NCBI GenBank assembly: GCA_022818135.1 | Contig: JAFMSR010000003.1 | Coordinates: forward strand, 16,910,351-16,974,350 | Source of the DNA: Saxidomus purpurata | Lineage: Eukaryota > Mollusca > Bivalvia > Venerida > Veneridae | Direction of reading: 5' to 3' | Length of the DNA: 64,000 nt | Part shown: one piece after another, positions 45,420 to 61,252 of the stretch | Position numbering within the stretch: the stretch's first letter is position 1 | How the letters are laid out: every line of letters begins with the position of its first letter | The notes under the pieces: generated by a model | The model's input: the letters and a program-made list of their open reading frames with translations, nothing else | Databases searched by the model: none | What the model was told of the DNA's origin: nothing | Made by a program: the position numbers and the translations under genes

Positions 45420-48400
45420 ATTCAACGTAAGCAATTTTGATTGAAATACAAACGTTCCTATTTATAGATCATTGCTATAAAATACCATCTATAATCACCA
45501 TAGATACTTGACAGCTTGACATTTTAATCCTAAATTTATTGACCGCACCCTTATAAGATAGGTATATGTCATTATTGTGGCTTTAATTTCTCAGCTTTTC
45601 AAGCCATTTTACGGGTTCTTTAATATGGGATAATATTTTTTTTCACTTTTGATTTATCTGTATTCAAACGTGTGCCAATGCCGTTAGTTTATTCTTGATA
45701 AGTTAACCTTAATTACAGGCACAGGTAGTATAATAACTTTATATACCAATACAGTATTATACGTGCTTCGTGGTGTTTTAGTTTTTGAGAGAATATGAAA
45801 CGCATAAATTCACACTTCAAATTGCTAAAAATTCAAAAATAATGTTCTTTAAAGCCCAACTTGCTACTAAGGAAAACTATCCTTATTTTTTTCAAATCGA
45901 ATATTCAATAATGAAATTGAAAAAACTTCAGTTGCAGCTTTGAAATATATCTTTCATCAAAAATATGTCTATTTTGCATTTAAGATCCCCCTTTTGGCAA
46001 CATTGTGATGTTTGAATCAATGTTGTTGAAACATGAGGTATGAATGAATAATATTTCTTTATTCAGACAGAAGGGAACATCTGAATACGAAAAACATAAA
46101 ACAATGACAAAACGCGAGAGCTTTCTACATACATCACAACATCTGTACATAAAATCTGGAAGCCTATTTGAAAACTTTATGCACTAACGCTTGTGGAAAT
46201 GCATCATCGGAACCGCCGTTAAATATTCCATTGCCACTCCTGTAGCATATGGCGTAAAGAGGGGGACGTGGGTATTCGACGATGGTGGAAATGCGGTCAG
46301 TGACAAATTTCCAAGTCGAAATCTAAGATAAATATCATGCTATATTTGTCTTTCAAATACTAAATCAAGCATTAAAAAATTTCTTTGCCACATTTTAGAA
46401 GAAAAAAAAACTGATCACCCTCTTAAATGTTTTGTGACCGTTGTTTTAGTGTAAATTAACTTTATGATAAAATGAATTCGTACTACGACGGTAAGCAAAT
46501 AAACCCATCAAAGTAACAGACCACCAGACAAACAGCAGAAAGATTAACCCTCTAATTGCCTGGCAAATATATCTACACCGTATGATAAAATCATCAGGGG
46601 TAGTTAAAGTACCATCGGCTGACAAATGAATGCAGAAATAGCAAAACCGGTTCTAATAATAAGTTTGTAAGCGTTTTAATAGAAGAGTCATTGGAAACAC
46701 ATTCAAGGTTTCAAAGAGAAATATCAAAGAGCACTTTTTTCATAGGGAGAACAAATGAAAGCTTTTGAAGATCAAATACATTATTTTTACTTTTACCCTT
46801 GGAGTCAGTTTAAGGCAAACCACAAACTACACTGGTAATTACTGCAAACTACAAAATTACTCTTTTTACCTGAAGTGCGAGCTCATAACTTAGTCTAATG
46901 ACATTCCACCTGTGTCAAAAGTAAATAGATATAATTACAGTCTGTGTTTCGTACTTATTGTCTTCCGTATTTTTTTTAACTTCATAATTTCGGGAATATT
47001 TGCTATTGTATACACTGCATTGAGAGCGACCCAAAATGTCCGAAGACTTTGGTCCAAGCAAGCACTTTTAACATTATCAGGGTATTATTTTATATCTGGG
47101 TAATAACAATTAATAATGAAATGTAAAGTTACATTAACCTTAAAAATGGCCAAACTGAATTACGGTGAAGAACGAAACTTTAAACTTGGAGTTTTGGAAG
47201 TCTGAGGCGTGGCTCTTTGGTCCGCCGGGACTGTAAACTGTCTTATGAAAATTATGAAACGTGGTAAATTGTAGATTTTTTTTTAAATATGAAGACTGAG
47301 ATATACTTTTGATTTCTTTTGTTGATTACACCAACATATAACAGAAAGTGTGCATTTTTATTTTTTTGACTAGGATTATCAAAAGAGGTTTACTGATTGT
47401 CTTTTGTTCAAAACAATGTAGTAATAAAACTACCACATAGAATAGTGTAATTTGGCTATAACTATTGTATTATGCATTTTTCCAGGAGAATAAGCCGTGC
47501 AATGTCCATCTTAAAACTATGATGGCCACTTTGAACGGCAATATCACTTTAGGCATAGAACATTGTACGTGTTGAATATTTCTAATTTGAAATTATGTAC
47601 TCTCTGTGTACGGCGTAACCCGACACGAATGTTATTCATACTATCCACCATTCTGTAAGTGCAGAATTCTGTTATATTATGCATAGTACCCTTAAAGCTT
47701 TATCAAAATCAAATAGCTGTAAATATATGAAGAAAATAAACACCATCCGTTAATTACAATATAAATTGATATTGCATTGTTACAATAAACGGATGACAAA
47801 AAGCCAACACAATCTATATAATTGAAGAACGTCGTGAAAGACGTCATAAATATTCAGATATCACTTTTAACTGGACTAGGAAAAATAAGTATAACGCCAT
47901 TTTAATAGAACGATATTTAGTTTTGAGCTCATAGCATGGGTCTTTCTTGCATACCGGATCGGGGTATCCGCAGTTTTCTCCAGTCCTGGAAAATCTAATA
48001 TTACATCCCCCAATGTAATATGACTCTCGTAAATTACTTGTGACGTAACGCTATAAACATTGTGACGTCACTTTCCAAAACACAACATCTGAAAAACGTT
48101 TGTTTTTATGTTAAAATGCATCATTTTGCAAGAAATAGTTTCTACCATGAAATATTTGGTTCAGATGGAAATATCCGTCACCTCGGGTAACTGTTTAGCG
48201 GGAACGCGACAGAGCCTCGTTCCCGCCAAAACAGTTACCCTCGGTGACAGATATTTCTGAACCGCATTCTCATGGAAGAAACTAAAATCATTCATGGGCT
48301 AATTTTGTGCCGTTGTGTTAAATTCTTGTTAAAATTTATATTAACTTTGCAGAACAACAAACTACAAAGGATGAAGAAATACGCAGGCAAACATTTTATT

Positions 48401-48790
48401 AGAATTTGAACATCTTTTGAAAGTTACAGATATTTATGGTGCATGTTGAATTATCGCACTTGCTAGACAAGTTACTAAAGTATCAATTTACCTCTTGATT
48501 TGTTTTTTGCGGCAGCAAGTTCGAGTTGAATGCACCTGTTACAAACATTGATGACCATAGACAACTAACAAAGATACAACATAAATCAAACGGTGAATAT
48601 AATCTGGCATCTCTATAGCATTTCGATAACTTTATCATGCAGTAATATCAAAATAGCACGATCTGATAATTGGAAGCAGAAATAGAAATAGTAAATGCTT
48701 GAACACATTCCGAGGAGAAAAAAGGCCGTCAGAATGAAATGTCTTTTTTCTGGGTTATTACTCTAAAAAAAGTTCATAGTTAGTTTGTGT
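45420..48790 (+). repeat. Segmental duplication, copy 2
   Basis: Matches copy 1 in order: TTGAAATACAAACG (45441), TTGCAGCTTTGAAATATATC (45931), the ACCCATCAAAGTAACAGA block (46503-46860) and GATCTGATAATTGGA (48661). It contains a hairpin insertion (48139-48281) where copy 1 has the minisatellite and other sequence. A 63-residue hydrophobic frame (46912-47103, GTG start) is not supported as a gene. Confidence 0.8.
48139..48281. mobile_element. Small foldback, 64-68 bp arms, 11-nt loop
   Basis: The left arm (48139-48206, TTTCTACCATGAAATATTTG to GCGGGAACG) pairs with the right arm (48218-48281, CGTTCCCGC to CATGGAAGAAA). It includes GGTTCAGA, ATATCNGTCACC and GGTAACTGTTT blocks. The loop is CGACAGAGCCT. 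Much GC-richer than its surroundings. No internal frame. Confidence 0.9.
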
Positions 48791-48849
48791 CACCGAGAAC
48801 ACTTTGAAAAATATCTTGACGTTAATTATATTGCGTATTATAAGCCATG

Positions 48850-50545
48850 AATACTAAAAAGGTAACTTCATTAGGAATACGAAAACATAATCCAATAACA
48901 AAAGTTGATTGACCAGAAAAACTGGAAAGCAGTCTGAAATGTGTTCTGTTTACTAGTTGAAATCCATTCATTTTACATCGATTGTAGATTTAAGAAATCA
49001 CTACGCCTGATTACTGTTTTCTACAAGTCAGACTAGTTCTTGAAAACGTTCATTTATTTGGCGAAAATTATACCGACCTACACCCAGTTGTTGTTTGTTC
49101 ATTTTATAATTGTTATGTATTGCTAAGTTGAGGAAAGGTCTGAGAAACGCATGTTTTCTGTAATTTCCTATGTATTTCTGTGTTATTTTATCCTGTTGTA
49201 TAGCCACACAAATTCATGACCGAGACAGCATCCGTAATCGAACTAAATCAACAGAAATGTTCTCACTAATTTGATGAGGTATCTTCATTACACATGATCA
49301 AAAGAAAATGAGGCTAGCGACAATAAAAATGATGTCAAATTAGAAGACGAAGCCTCAAAAAGATATTGAGCTAAACATAATTCTTCTGTTAACGACCAAC
49401 CAAGTCTCACAGCAATATTTCACTACGATAATTAAGAACAGAATATCATCATGTCGATTTCCCAAAAGAATTTAAACACACTATTTCTTATATTAAAATC
49501 ATAACACTCTAGTATGAATTCGTGCCAGGGTTGTACATTGCATGCATTAAAATGTTAGATGCCATCACACATACTGCGAAAAATAACCCTCTGCATCGTA
49601 TGATAAAAGAATCAAATGAACTTAAAGTCCGATTAGCTGAAAGGTTAGTGCAGAAATATTCAAACCATTACTAATATAGTTTAGTATTATTAACAATAGA
49701 AGCGTTTTTGGACAAAGTCAAAAATTTTAAAAATTGAAACCACTCACTCATACTTTTTCATAGTGAGAACAAAATTTAACATGGCTTTTGAAAACCCAAA
49801 AGCAGCGTTTGAATTTTACTCTTGGTTCAAACCAAAGGGTACATTGATAAATGAAAACTACAACTTTGTCATATTTATCACCGAACCTTTGACATATTGT
49901 GTTCTATTTAGATTTAGTCAAACGTTAGCAGAAATAACTATATGCTCGTAGATGTACTAATGGTAAGCCACGGAGGCCGAGGGCTTCGTATACTAGTCAT
50001 TCTCTATCACCCGAAGTCCAGCTCCTTAGATTGTGGTTTCTCTAAAAATTGCCGATTCAACGTCATTTGCCTGATATTATAGGGTTTGGGTATTCGCCTG
50101 AAATTTCTATTCATATGCGTAGATTGTTTCTTGTTTTTTAATGCCATTACTTAATATTTCTAGGATTAGAAGAAGTACAAAGGATGTAAAATGAACATGC
50201 CTATCTAATTATTCTGAATCTTTACTCGCTTCGTGGTCAGTCTTTGTGCATTTTTTGCTCATTCTAAAACCCTGACTCATATGTTTTCAAATTGAAACCT
50301 CTTTCGATAGCTTCAAATACATACGGTATCGCTTCAAAAGTGTTGTTTTGGACTTTGTATTTTCATACACCTTGAAAAGTACCCACTCCGCCATTAATAT
50401 TAATTTCAATATATCCTTTCAAACACAAAAATGCCAGTTAAAAACTGACAACGATAAAACAAACAGAATAATGAATGAATTTTAGCATCTCTATGGGGTA
50501 TTCGGGTAATGTCGATATGTTTGATCTGTTTATAGGACGCAGAAA
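48850..50545 (+). repeat. Segmental duplication, copy 3 (shorter)
   Basis: Landmarks: TGAAATCCATTCATTTTACA (48959; cf. 38257), the CATACTGCGAAAAATAACCC block with TTTTTCATAGTGAGAACA (49565-49790; cf. 38660-38865 and 46530-46750), and GATAAAACAAACAGAATAAT with TTTGATCTGTTTATAGGACG (50450-50535; cf. 40255-40335). More diverged and partly deleted. A possible further fragment lies at about 53840-54120 (TTGCAGCTTTGACC, GCCGAAATCTTCG). Confidence 0.65.
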
Positions 50546-50548
50546 TTA

Positions 50549-50550
50549 AG

Positions 50551-50587
<37 letters not shown>

Positions 50588-50640
50588 AAAAAAAAAAAAA
50601 AAAAAATTTTTTATAATAAAAAAATTCAAAAAAAAAATAA
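50549..50640. repeat. Poly-A low-complexity run
   Basis: Almost pure A from 50549 to about 50583 and again to 50607, with small interruptions. Could be a retroposon tail, but may be over-extended by sequencing or assembly. Confidence 0.8.
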
Positions 50641-52907
50641 ATATCATAATAAAATATTGACGTAAACAAACTTCAAAAGTTTTTTTAAGTAAATACACGA
50701 GGCATTAATGCAAGATACATGACATGATGTCTATACGATTGAATGTTGTTATCTACTCACAACATGTTCCATTTGCACTTGACAATTTCCAAACTGTCAA
50801 GTTACGTCAAAAACAGACCAATGAGGCATGGAAAACGTTTCCGCCAAAATCGATGTTTTTTTCTCCTTATTTTTTCATGGAAGAAGTCATTTCGGGGACA
50901 ACGACATCAGTTATTATTTACTGATAAACAATATTTAATTACAATAATTATACCTTTTCATGTATTAGGAAAACACAAGAGTCGAAGGAACAATATACAT
51001 GTAAATATGAAAGCCGCTCGCTCTCAGGTTTTGATGAAAAGTAAAGTTCTTTAAGCTCTCTAACAGAAAAATATGTTAGAAAGAACAGTCAAGTTTTAAT
51101 TTCTGTAAATGAATATCCTACACGTTACCAAATTAAACTGCGTTACATACACTTTTGAAAATCCCAAAATAGCCGTGTGGCGTAGCGGTGCCGCTAAACC
51201 AAACCCATCAACATTTTCAACGGAATTTTTCAAATTGCTACCTAGATATTTATTTATTGTGTTTATTCTAGCCATTATCTTTACATCTTATATTTCGATA
51301 TATCCTTTTTGACAAAATTGATTTTTCACCGGAAACAATGAGCGAGCAGCTTTAAATAATTGGAGGAAATGTCAAATATGTAAAGTAAGTATATTATGTT
51401 TTAGGACTGTGTGTGTCTGAAACTCATGACTCTCATATTTTGGTAAAAGAATAAAGTTCCAGTATAAATTCTGTAGATTTGAAAAAATACGCGACCAAAT
51501 AATAAAGCGTTGCAAACGCTTTAAAACCAAACTGTGTGCGGTGCCTAGCGCTTTTCATCTTTCATTCCTCCTAGTTTTTTTCATGTATTCCCTTGGTTTT
51601 ATTTTTTTTTTTTTTATTTTTTTTCCCATTTAAATAGAATTTAGCAAAATAGAATTCTGATAATGCTTTTACCTGCTTCAAATCAGTTAACCGGGTTATG
51701 CTAATGTTATAATAAATCACGTATTTATAATTGCGTTCAGGTATTTGTAAGAACGTATGAGTCACAAAGTATGCTACAAATGTACTGACCACTGTACCAA
51801 TCTTTTTTAACTGGCCAGATTGGTTAAAATTATTCAGATATAATTAGATATGGCATTGTTTTGGATCACTGCCGGCTGTAATCTAGAAATACTAAACAGA
51901 CTAAGTAGAAATACTGAAAGATTATGTACTAATCGATATGCAAGTTTATAATTATGCAAATGATTCTCTAAATTGGTTTGTAATTGTACCAAAAGGACCA
52001 AGAGATAATTTCATTAGGCATAATTTAATATTGTTCTGAGTTGGCAGAAGCGTTATTCTTCGGCGGACAGTGTATACTTCTCAATCTATTTTGCTCTTAA
52101 AGTTCGTGAAAAACGAGTCAAATATGAAAAGAAGTTTAATACAATCTATACTGCACTTATTTTCCAGAAAAAAACTATTCAAATAATTGATATAAATCGT
52201 AATTGAACATGACCTAAAATAAGTAGGTTTCATAAGCTTAAATAAATTATACTATGATATGTACGAACTTGCAGAATACAGTCTTGCTCAGAAAATATGT
52301 ACAGAGAGTAAAGTCTTCGTTTACTCGCTTTGACTTTACAACTGATACCTTTTATGCTTGCCATGGTAATTGTTGAAAGCACTGAGAATAAAAAATATGC
52401 AATATGGCATTCCTTTCTATATGTCAGAAATATAGAAAATGTTTATCTTCATCAAGCAAACTACGATACGTTTTGTATCTGTGAAATCAAATGTTGTTGT
52501 AACACACTTCAAATGACCTGAGTTTGTTCCGTATAGCAGCACAAAGTACTTATAGAGAAGTTAAAACGTGAACGTTTTAAAGAGAACATATATTACCTCG
52601 ACAATACTACAATGACTATTTTATCTCAATTTCACCGTCGATATTTCTTACTTAATATTACTTTTCACGTTATGAAATAAGTTTTCTCTGTTAACACAAA
52701 TCATGGTAAATTGTTGTGTTCTTAATTATAATTATCAAACCAAAATATGTAACAGGACTAGGTATTACAAAAGGTGAATAAATGCAAAGTGTTATTTTCT
52801 ACGCGTATATTTTACGTCATGCGACACCGTATGACCTCACTTTTACGGCAAATCGGTTCCCGCATTGTTTATGGCGTAATAATAGTTTCTTTTATAAACA
52901 CCCGGTT
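50641..52907. other. Intergenic, nothing firm
   Basis: A T-rich run lies at 51602-51624. Near 51171 AGCCGTGTGGCGTAGCGGTG matches a tRNA box A exactly but no box B follows, so it is at most a truncated SINE head. Frames at 50743-51054 and 51109-51312 have no recognised motif. Confidence 0.4.
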
Positions 52908-55800
<2,893 letters not shown>

Positions 55801-55804
55801 GCGG

Positions 55805-56340
55805 AACGAGAAATCCAAGATGGCGTCCAATATGGCCGCTGTTTTTGTAATAAGGTATTTTCTTAATGTCCAACTATAAAATATTTATCTAAAAGGCAGA
55901 TGAAAAAGAAACACACATGAACAAATGTACTAAGGTAGTGCTAGATAAGTACGATATTTTGACTTTCATAAAGGTCACTACGTATCAACGTCAAAAGGTC
56001 AAAATGACCAAAATATCGCTGTTCATCTAATGACTTCTTCTGTTGATTCAAAACTATATGCTACACCACGTCCTGTTTGATATTGATGATATAATATATG
56101 CATGTGCTTTCATTTAACCATGTTGTGCAAATGAAATTGGTTGCCATGGAGAAATGCAAGATAGCGCCCAAAATGGATGCGTTTTTTCAAAATGGCAGGA
56201 TCTAAGCAAGTGAAGGTACAAAATATTTATGGAAAAAGAAGGTACAAATGAAACACACATAAGCATGTTTAATAAGAAAGCGCTAAATGTATACGGTATT
56301 TTGAGTTGTAAGGTCATATTCAATGTCAAAAGGTCAAATT
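55805..56340. repeat. ~340-bp diverged tandem dimer
   Basis: Unit 1 (from about 55790) and unit 2 (from about 56130) share AAGATNGCGNCCAANATGG, AAATATTTATNNAAAA, GAAACACACAT, TACGNTATTTTGA and GTCAAAAGGTCAAANTGAC (55991 and 56325). Confidence 0.8.
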
Positions 56341-56526
56341 GACTATGATATTTACTGTTTCACCTTAAACACCTTCCATTTGCATTTGAGCCTTTCCAGA
56401 GGGTCATATTCACCCCTTATTCGGTTAAGGGGGTCTAACCGAACGTTTCAAAACGTACTAACCGAACGTTTCCAAACATACTAACTAGTTTAAACAGATA
56501 AACAAGTGACAGGAAATTGTCACAAA

Positions 56527-57730
56527 ACCAGGTTTTCATTTTCCAGTCTGCTGGCCGAGCGCAAATGTGTTTTTAAAGTAAGAAGATATACATAATGTGA
56601 AAAAGAAACAAAGGTCTTCTTCTATATATTACATGTGTAAAAAAGCAAAGGGCCATAATTCAGGCAAAATTGATCAAAACACAAAACCCAGACAATATGC
56701 ACGTGGGCACTTGATGACAACAGTTGTGTGAGAGTTTGGTTTAAATATGTTGAGAAATGTAGGAGGAAGTGGGCACGTGACAGTATTCTTCTATATATAA
56801 CATATGTGGAAAAAAGCAAAGGGCCATAATTCAGGCAAAAGTTATTAAAAAAAAAAAAAAAAAAACTTGCTCTGTGTGGGGTTGGAACCGCTGGTCTCAT
56901 GAGAAATATTGTCATCTTACTGTAACAGAATACTCCAAAGTATACAGGACTGGTAATCTATTCTTAAAATAGACAGTAATAACAGAGTATTCTCCCTTTT
57001 ATAATAACAGAGTATTCTCCCTTTTTATATATACTTAAATAAGGAGACACAAAATTGCTAACGGACGGACGGACGGACGCCCAGGGGCAGAACATTATAT
57101 ATTCAAAATTCTTTAGTTCACAATTATAGTTCTGTGAAAGTTTGGTTGAAATCCCTTGAGAAATGTAGGAGTTGCACACAGAAGAGTATTTCTCTATATA
57201 TATTACATTATGTGGGAAAAAACAAAGGCCCATAATTCTGTCAAAAATGATCAAATCACAAAACCCCGACAATATGCGCCAGGGCACTTGGTGACAATAA
57301 TTCTGTGAAAGTTTGGTTGAAATCCCTTGAGAAGTGTAGAAGGAGTTGCGCACAGAAGAATTACATATGTGAAAAAAACAAAGGGCCTAATTTGTCAAAA
57401 ATGACCAAATCACAAAACCCGGAATATATGCGACAGGGCACTTCATGACAATACTTCTGTGAAAGTTTGGTTGAAATCCGTTGAGAAATGTAGGAGGAGT
57501 TGCGCACAGAAGAATTACATGTGAAAAAAAACAAAGGGCCATAACTCTGTCAAAAATGAACAAATCACAAAACCCCGACAATATGCGCCAGGGCACTTCA
57601 TGACAATACTTCTGTGAAAGTTTGGTTGAAATCCGTTGAGAAATGTAGGAGGAGTTGCGCACAGAAGAAATTGTTTACGCCCGCCCGCCGACATACCCCA
57701 ATCTAATAACCAGGATTTTTCCTTCGGAAA
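56527..57730. mobile_element. Repeat element: AACCAGGTTTTC ends with ~150-bp tandem units
   Basis: The left end AACCAGGTTTTC (56527) is matched by an inverted right end GAAAACCTGGTT (to about 57730), which also forms a local hairpin with AACCAGGATTTTTCCTTCGG. Inside are at least five units of about 150 bp (AAAGGGCCATAATTCNGNCA, CACAAAACCCCGACAATATG, GTGAAAGTTTGGTTGAAATC, GAGAAATGTAGGAGGAGTTG). The units near 57360, 57510 and their neighbours are very similar to each other. A (GGAC)n run is at 57063-57078. At 56850-57050 the array is interrupted by an A-run and a segment with a weak minus-strand tRNA box B (GGTTCCAACCCC). Confidence 0.8.
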
Positions 57731-59564
57731 ACCTGGTTAATAATACTACATTCCAGCAAAGTTTTGTTTATTTCTGGACATTCATAATAAATAAGTCAAG
57801 AAAATAATTGAATCATTCATTTTATGATACGCTGAAAACAAGACAAACATATTATACAAGAAAATCGTTTTGTCTTTAAGATATAAGAGACAACAACAAG
57901 CTGATACTTTAGCCGGTTTTGGCTGCTATTGGGTACATGATAATATTGATGATAGTGTACACCTATTAGATTGGTTTATGCCTCTTAACAAGTCCCCTAT
58001 ATTATAATCCGTACAACTGACGAAATCATAGCGTCAAAACTACAGTAACAAAATTCGGTTTAGCTGCAGAGACAACATTTGAATTCAGTTATTAAAATAT
58101 GTTACGTGATGATCAAGTAATATGCTTTAAATATGTAAAAGTAACTCAAACGTTAGTTGTTTTCGTGCCCCTTTTTCTCTTTTTATTTTAGTATATTTTA
58201 AAAATTAGTAACTGAATCTTGGATGTATTTTGTAGATAAGGTATCGAATCACTTCAGTTTATTTAAAGGTTTTTTTTTCAATTTAACAACCGATGCCTAA
58301 ACTAAGTTAGTACTGCAAACCAGCCAGAATACTGACTTTTTGTAAGCCATTTCCTTGAGTATAATGTTCCATTCCTCATAAAGATTAGAATTGTATACCT
58401 TTTTAATAGTTGTTAAATTTTATGGATGGAATATATTTAATTTTTTGAAACATACCATAAATGTATTTGAATATAAGTCAGAAGTGCAGTCTTAACTTGG
58501 TATTTTCACTTACCTGTAACATGTGGTAAATTGAAAATAATGTAAACAATGAAATATGCCAAATATTATTGTATTATTAACTATTATTACAAATGCTCAT
58601 TGTTAAGGGTCAGAAAAATGCATAAAGCAGAGACGTTCATGGGCAACTGTCTCAATTTATCGCTAAATAGCAAAAGTTTTTTATACAGATTGAGAAGTTG
58701 AATTTTAAATATGTACAAACTCAATATAGACTTGATAAGATGCAACCTTATATTGGAGTTCTGCTGAAAAGGGGCTAACAGTGTTCTATGTGGCAGTTGT
58801 AAAACTGACCAGCTCCTTGAGTGTAATAATTCTAGTGTTTCAAAAAGTTATTGATGACTAACTGTTAAGGTGAAAGCATACTTTAACTTTTTTCTCTAGT
58901 TCACTTTTGAGTTTGGTACCAATATTTCTGATTCAGATCTGTCATTTTATTTGACGCTATTTATGTACATAACGTTACCATGACGTTGCAAACATAACCA
59001 TGTTGCACCCTTTTTACGTCTGTCGTACGAAAACAACTCTTGTCTTACACTTACAGTTACTGTACTGAGATCATTTGTTGGCGTAAAACAATATACTTGG
59101 CATCAAAAAAGCTATTAAAATTGCCTTCATGGTAATTTGCTCAGAATTAATTTGCGTTACAAAAAGAGACAACAAAATGCCATTTTCCTTTTCTGAATTT
59201 ATCCACACAAAAATGGATATGCTCGAAATTTGCCTTTTTCTAAAATGTTTACTTAATGCACGTGAAAAAGTTAGAAACTGTAACCGTTTCGTATTTTATC
59301 AAAAAACAGGGATGTCGGTAACTATGCGTTATTCTAGCGTAACTGGTGAACAGTTAAGAAAATGCATAATAAAATTTAGGATAAACTGTTCCTGATTTTT
59401 TTTATTACAATCACATGAAATATTAGTTTTCATGAAAGATTTGTATTTCGTGAATACATTTATATACTCACCCAATAATACTTATGGCTGAGTATTGACT
59501 TGCATCAAAAGAGGTATTACTTGAAATATCTACATATAATATGGTAATGGATGTATGCCGGAAG
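57731..59564. other. Intergenic, nothing recognised
   Basis: AT-rich. The 88-residue frame at 59129-59395 starts with ATG but shows no recognisable domain. Confidence 0.5.
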
Positions 59565-59565
59565 T

Positions 59566-59800
59566 GAGATGCCGTAGTGTTAAGGTACATACTCTTGACT
59601 CCTAACTCGAATGTAGTAGGTTTGAATCCCGGCATATTGATTTGACCGAGACCTCCACAAATCCCTTCTTTTGCCATGACAGAATTCCAGGAAGCAGCCA
59701 TCTAGAGTAGCTGATACATGTATCAGTTGCAGGAACATCTTGTACTATCCACTTTTGAAATAACTCACGGATTTGCCTTTCCACGAAGGATGTGTGCCGG
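59566..59800 (+). mobile_element. tRNA-derived SINE
   Basis: The head (59566-59637) has box A-like GCCGTAGTGTTAAGG, a wide anticodon/variable region and box B GGTTTGAATCC (59619-59629) followed by CGGCA, as in tRNA 3' ends with a long variable arm. The body runs through TTTGACCGAGACCTCC and CCATGACAGAATTCCAGG. The right edge is uncertain. The minus-strand frames here (59468-59784) are by-products. Confidence 0.65.
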
Positions 59801-59954
59801 GCAGATTAATTCACGAGAGCGAATGGCACTCCAAGCCGTAGATTTTTTCGATACTTATCAGTTTTAGTTATCAAAACTGTCATAGCCCCTACGAACCTTT
59901 TTAAATTTCGGCGGTAATGAATAGTGGCTTTTTTAAAACTCTTTCACCTAATAT

Positions 59955-60000
59955 GTGTCATCAGGGTCCGTATATTACAATATACGGACCCTGGTGTCAT
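59955..60000. repeat. Perfect 32-bp palindrome with 7-bp flanking direct repeats
   Basis: CAGGGTCCGTATATT (59962-59976) and its exact inverse AATATACGGACCCTG (59979-59993) are separated by AC. The palindrome is bounded on both sides by GTGTCAT (59955-59961, 59994-60000), like a target-site duplication around a minimal insertion. Confidence 0.9.
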
Positions 60001-60912
60001 ACAATTCAATATATCATGCATATTTAGACTTAGTTTAAGTTGAAATCATCAAATATTGAAAGTAGATCTTCATGTACATTGTAATAATATGCGGAAGATG
60101 TCAGAATTAATTGCTACTGATACACTGAAAATTTACGTTATCACGTGGACGAATGACGTACAACGCGTTGCAGTTGGCTTTGCCCTTACCGCTGTTTTTA
60201 TTTAGCAATCAATATAGTTACACTCTTACGTCACACAAAGGCGAATCTAAAACTATTAATAGAGCATGTATATATCGGTTAACTCCTCCCTTCCGCTCTT
60301 TCACTGGCAAGGCCAAATAAGGGCGCATGCGATCAGTCTTTATTTGATTCTGACGTCACGTTCTGCCTATACCGCCTTCATGCACTCATTTGATCCGAAA
60401 ACGTGGAAAGAAACAATTAAAGTCATGACAGAATAAATATCGGATATTGTAGATATTAATGTGCACATTAATTACAATGGAGTAGCCAGATAGAACTTTC
60501 TCCAAACGAAATGGACTATGAAAGTTTTATTGCATACCTCCACGAGTAGCCCAACTCATTGTGCGCAAGAGCTTTTTGCTACATACGATGGCCGCCCTTA
60601 GCAAAGACAGTCGTAAAATGGGTCCGTCTTGCAATCAAAATATTGAGGCTAATCAACGAGGAAATACATGTACATACAAAAAATAAACAGAAAAACACAA
60701 ACAGCGCGCTCTCAAAATTAAAAGTTTTTAACAAAACTGCAAATATATGATGTCTGGAGAGTCTCGGTGTAAACATGACTTTCGTACATTATTTATTCAT
60801 TTCTCATTTTACCCTCAAAATTTTGGCTTGCCTACAGACAACCGAGACAGAAAAATCCGTTTGTCCGACGGCAGAGAATCTCGTGTCAGACAAGTCGGAC
60901 ATAGGAATTCCA

Positions 60913-60965
60913 CAGCCCTGCTGTACTATCGGTTAGAAATATACGCCCTGCTGAACTATCGGTTA
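60913..60965. repeat. ~30-bp tandem duplication
   Basis: Two units of GCCCTGCTGNACTATCGGTT separated by AGAAATATAC-like sequence, inside the TIR element. Confidence 0.8.
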
Positions 60966-61057
60966 TATAGACATATAAGGCAGCACTCCACCAACATAAT
61001 CGTAACATAAAACTTGTTTTTGTTTATTTTAAGTATAAGTAGTATGCACAAGTTTTC

Positions 61058-61252
61058 GCATACGTACAAATTACTACATACATTACTACATGTATACATT
61101 AAATGTCTTTCCGAGAACTTCTTACATTACTAAATGTATACATTAATAAATGTCTTTCCGAGAACTTCATACATTACTAAATGTATACATTAATAAATGT
61201 CTTTCCGAGAACTTCATACATTACTACATGTATACATTAATTTCCGAGAACT
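61058..61252. repeat. 47-bp minisatellite, ~4 copies
   Basis: The unit contains CATTACTANATGTATACATT, AATAAATG and CTTTCCGAGAACTTC; starts of CTTTCCGAG are at 61107, 61154 and 61201. The final unit lacks part of the repeat. Confidence 0.95.

Noticed and set aside
51171..51199. tRNA box A-like GTGTGGCGTAGCGG
   Set aside because: No box B follows at tRNA distance; insufficient for a tRNA or SINE call.
50743..51312. Frames of 103 and 67 residues
   Set aside because: AT-rich, no motif; overlapping frames in other phases are equally long.
59129..59395. 88-residue frame starting with ATG
   Set aside because: No recognisable feature and no neighbouring exon.
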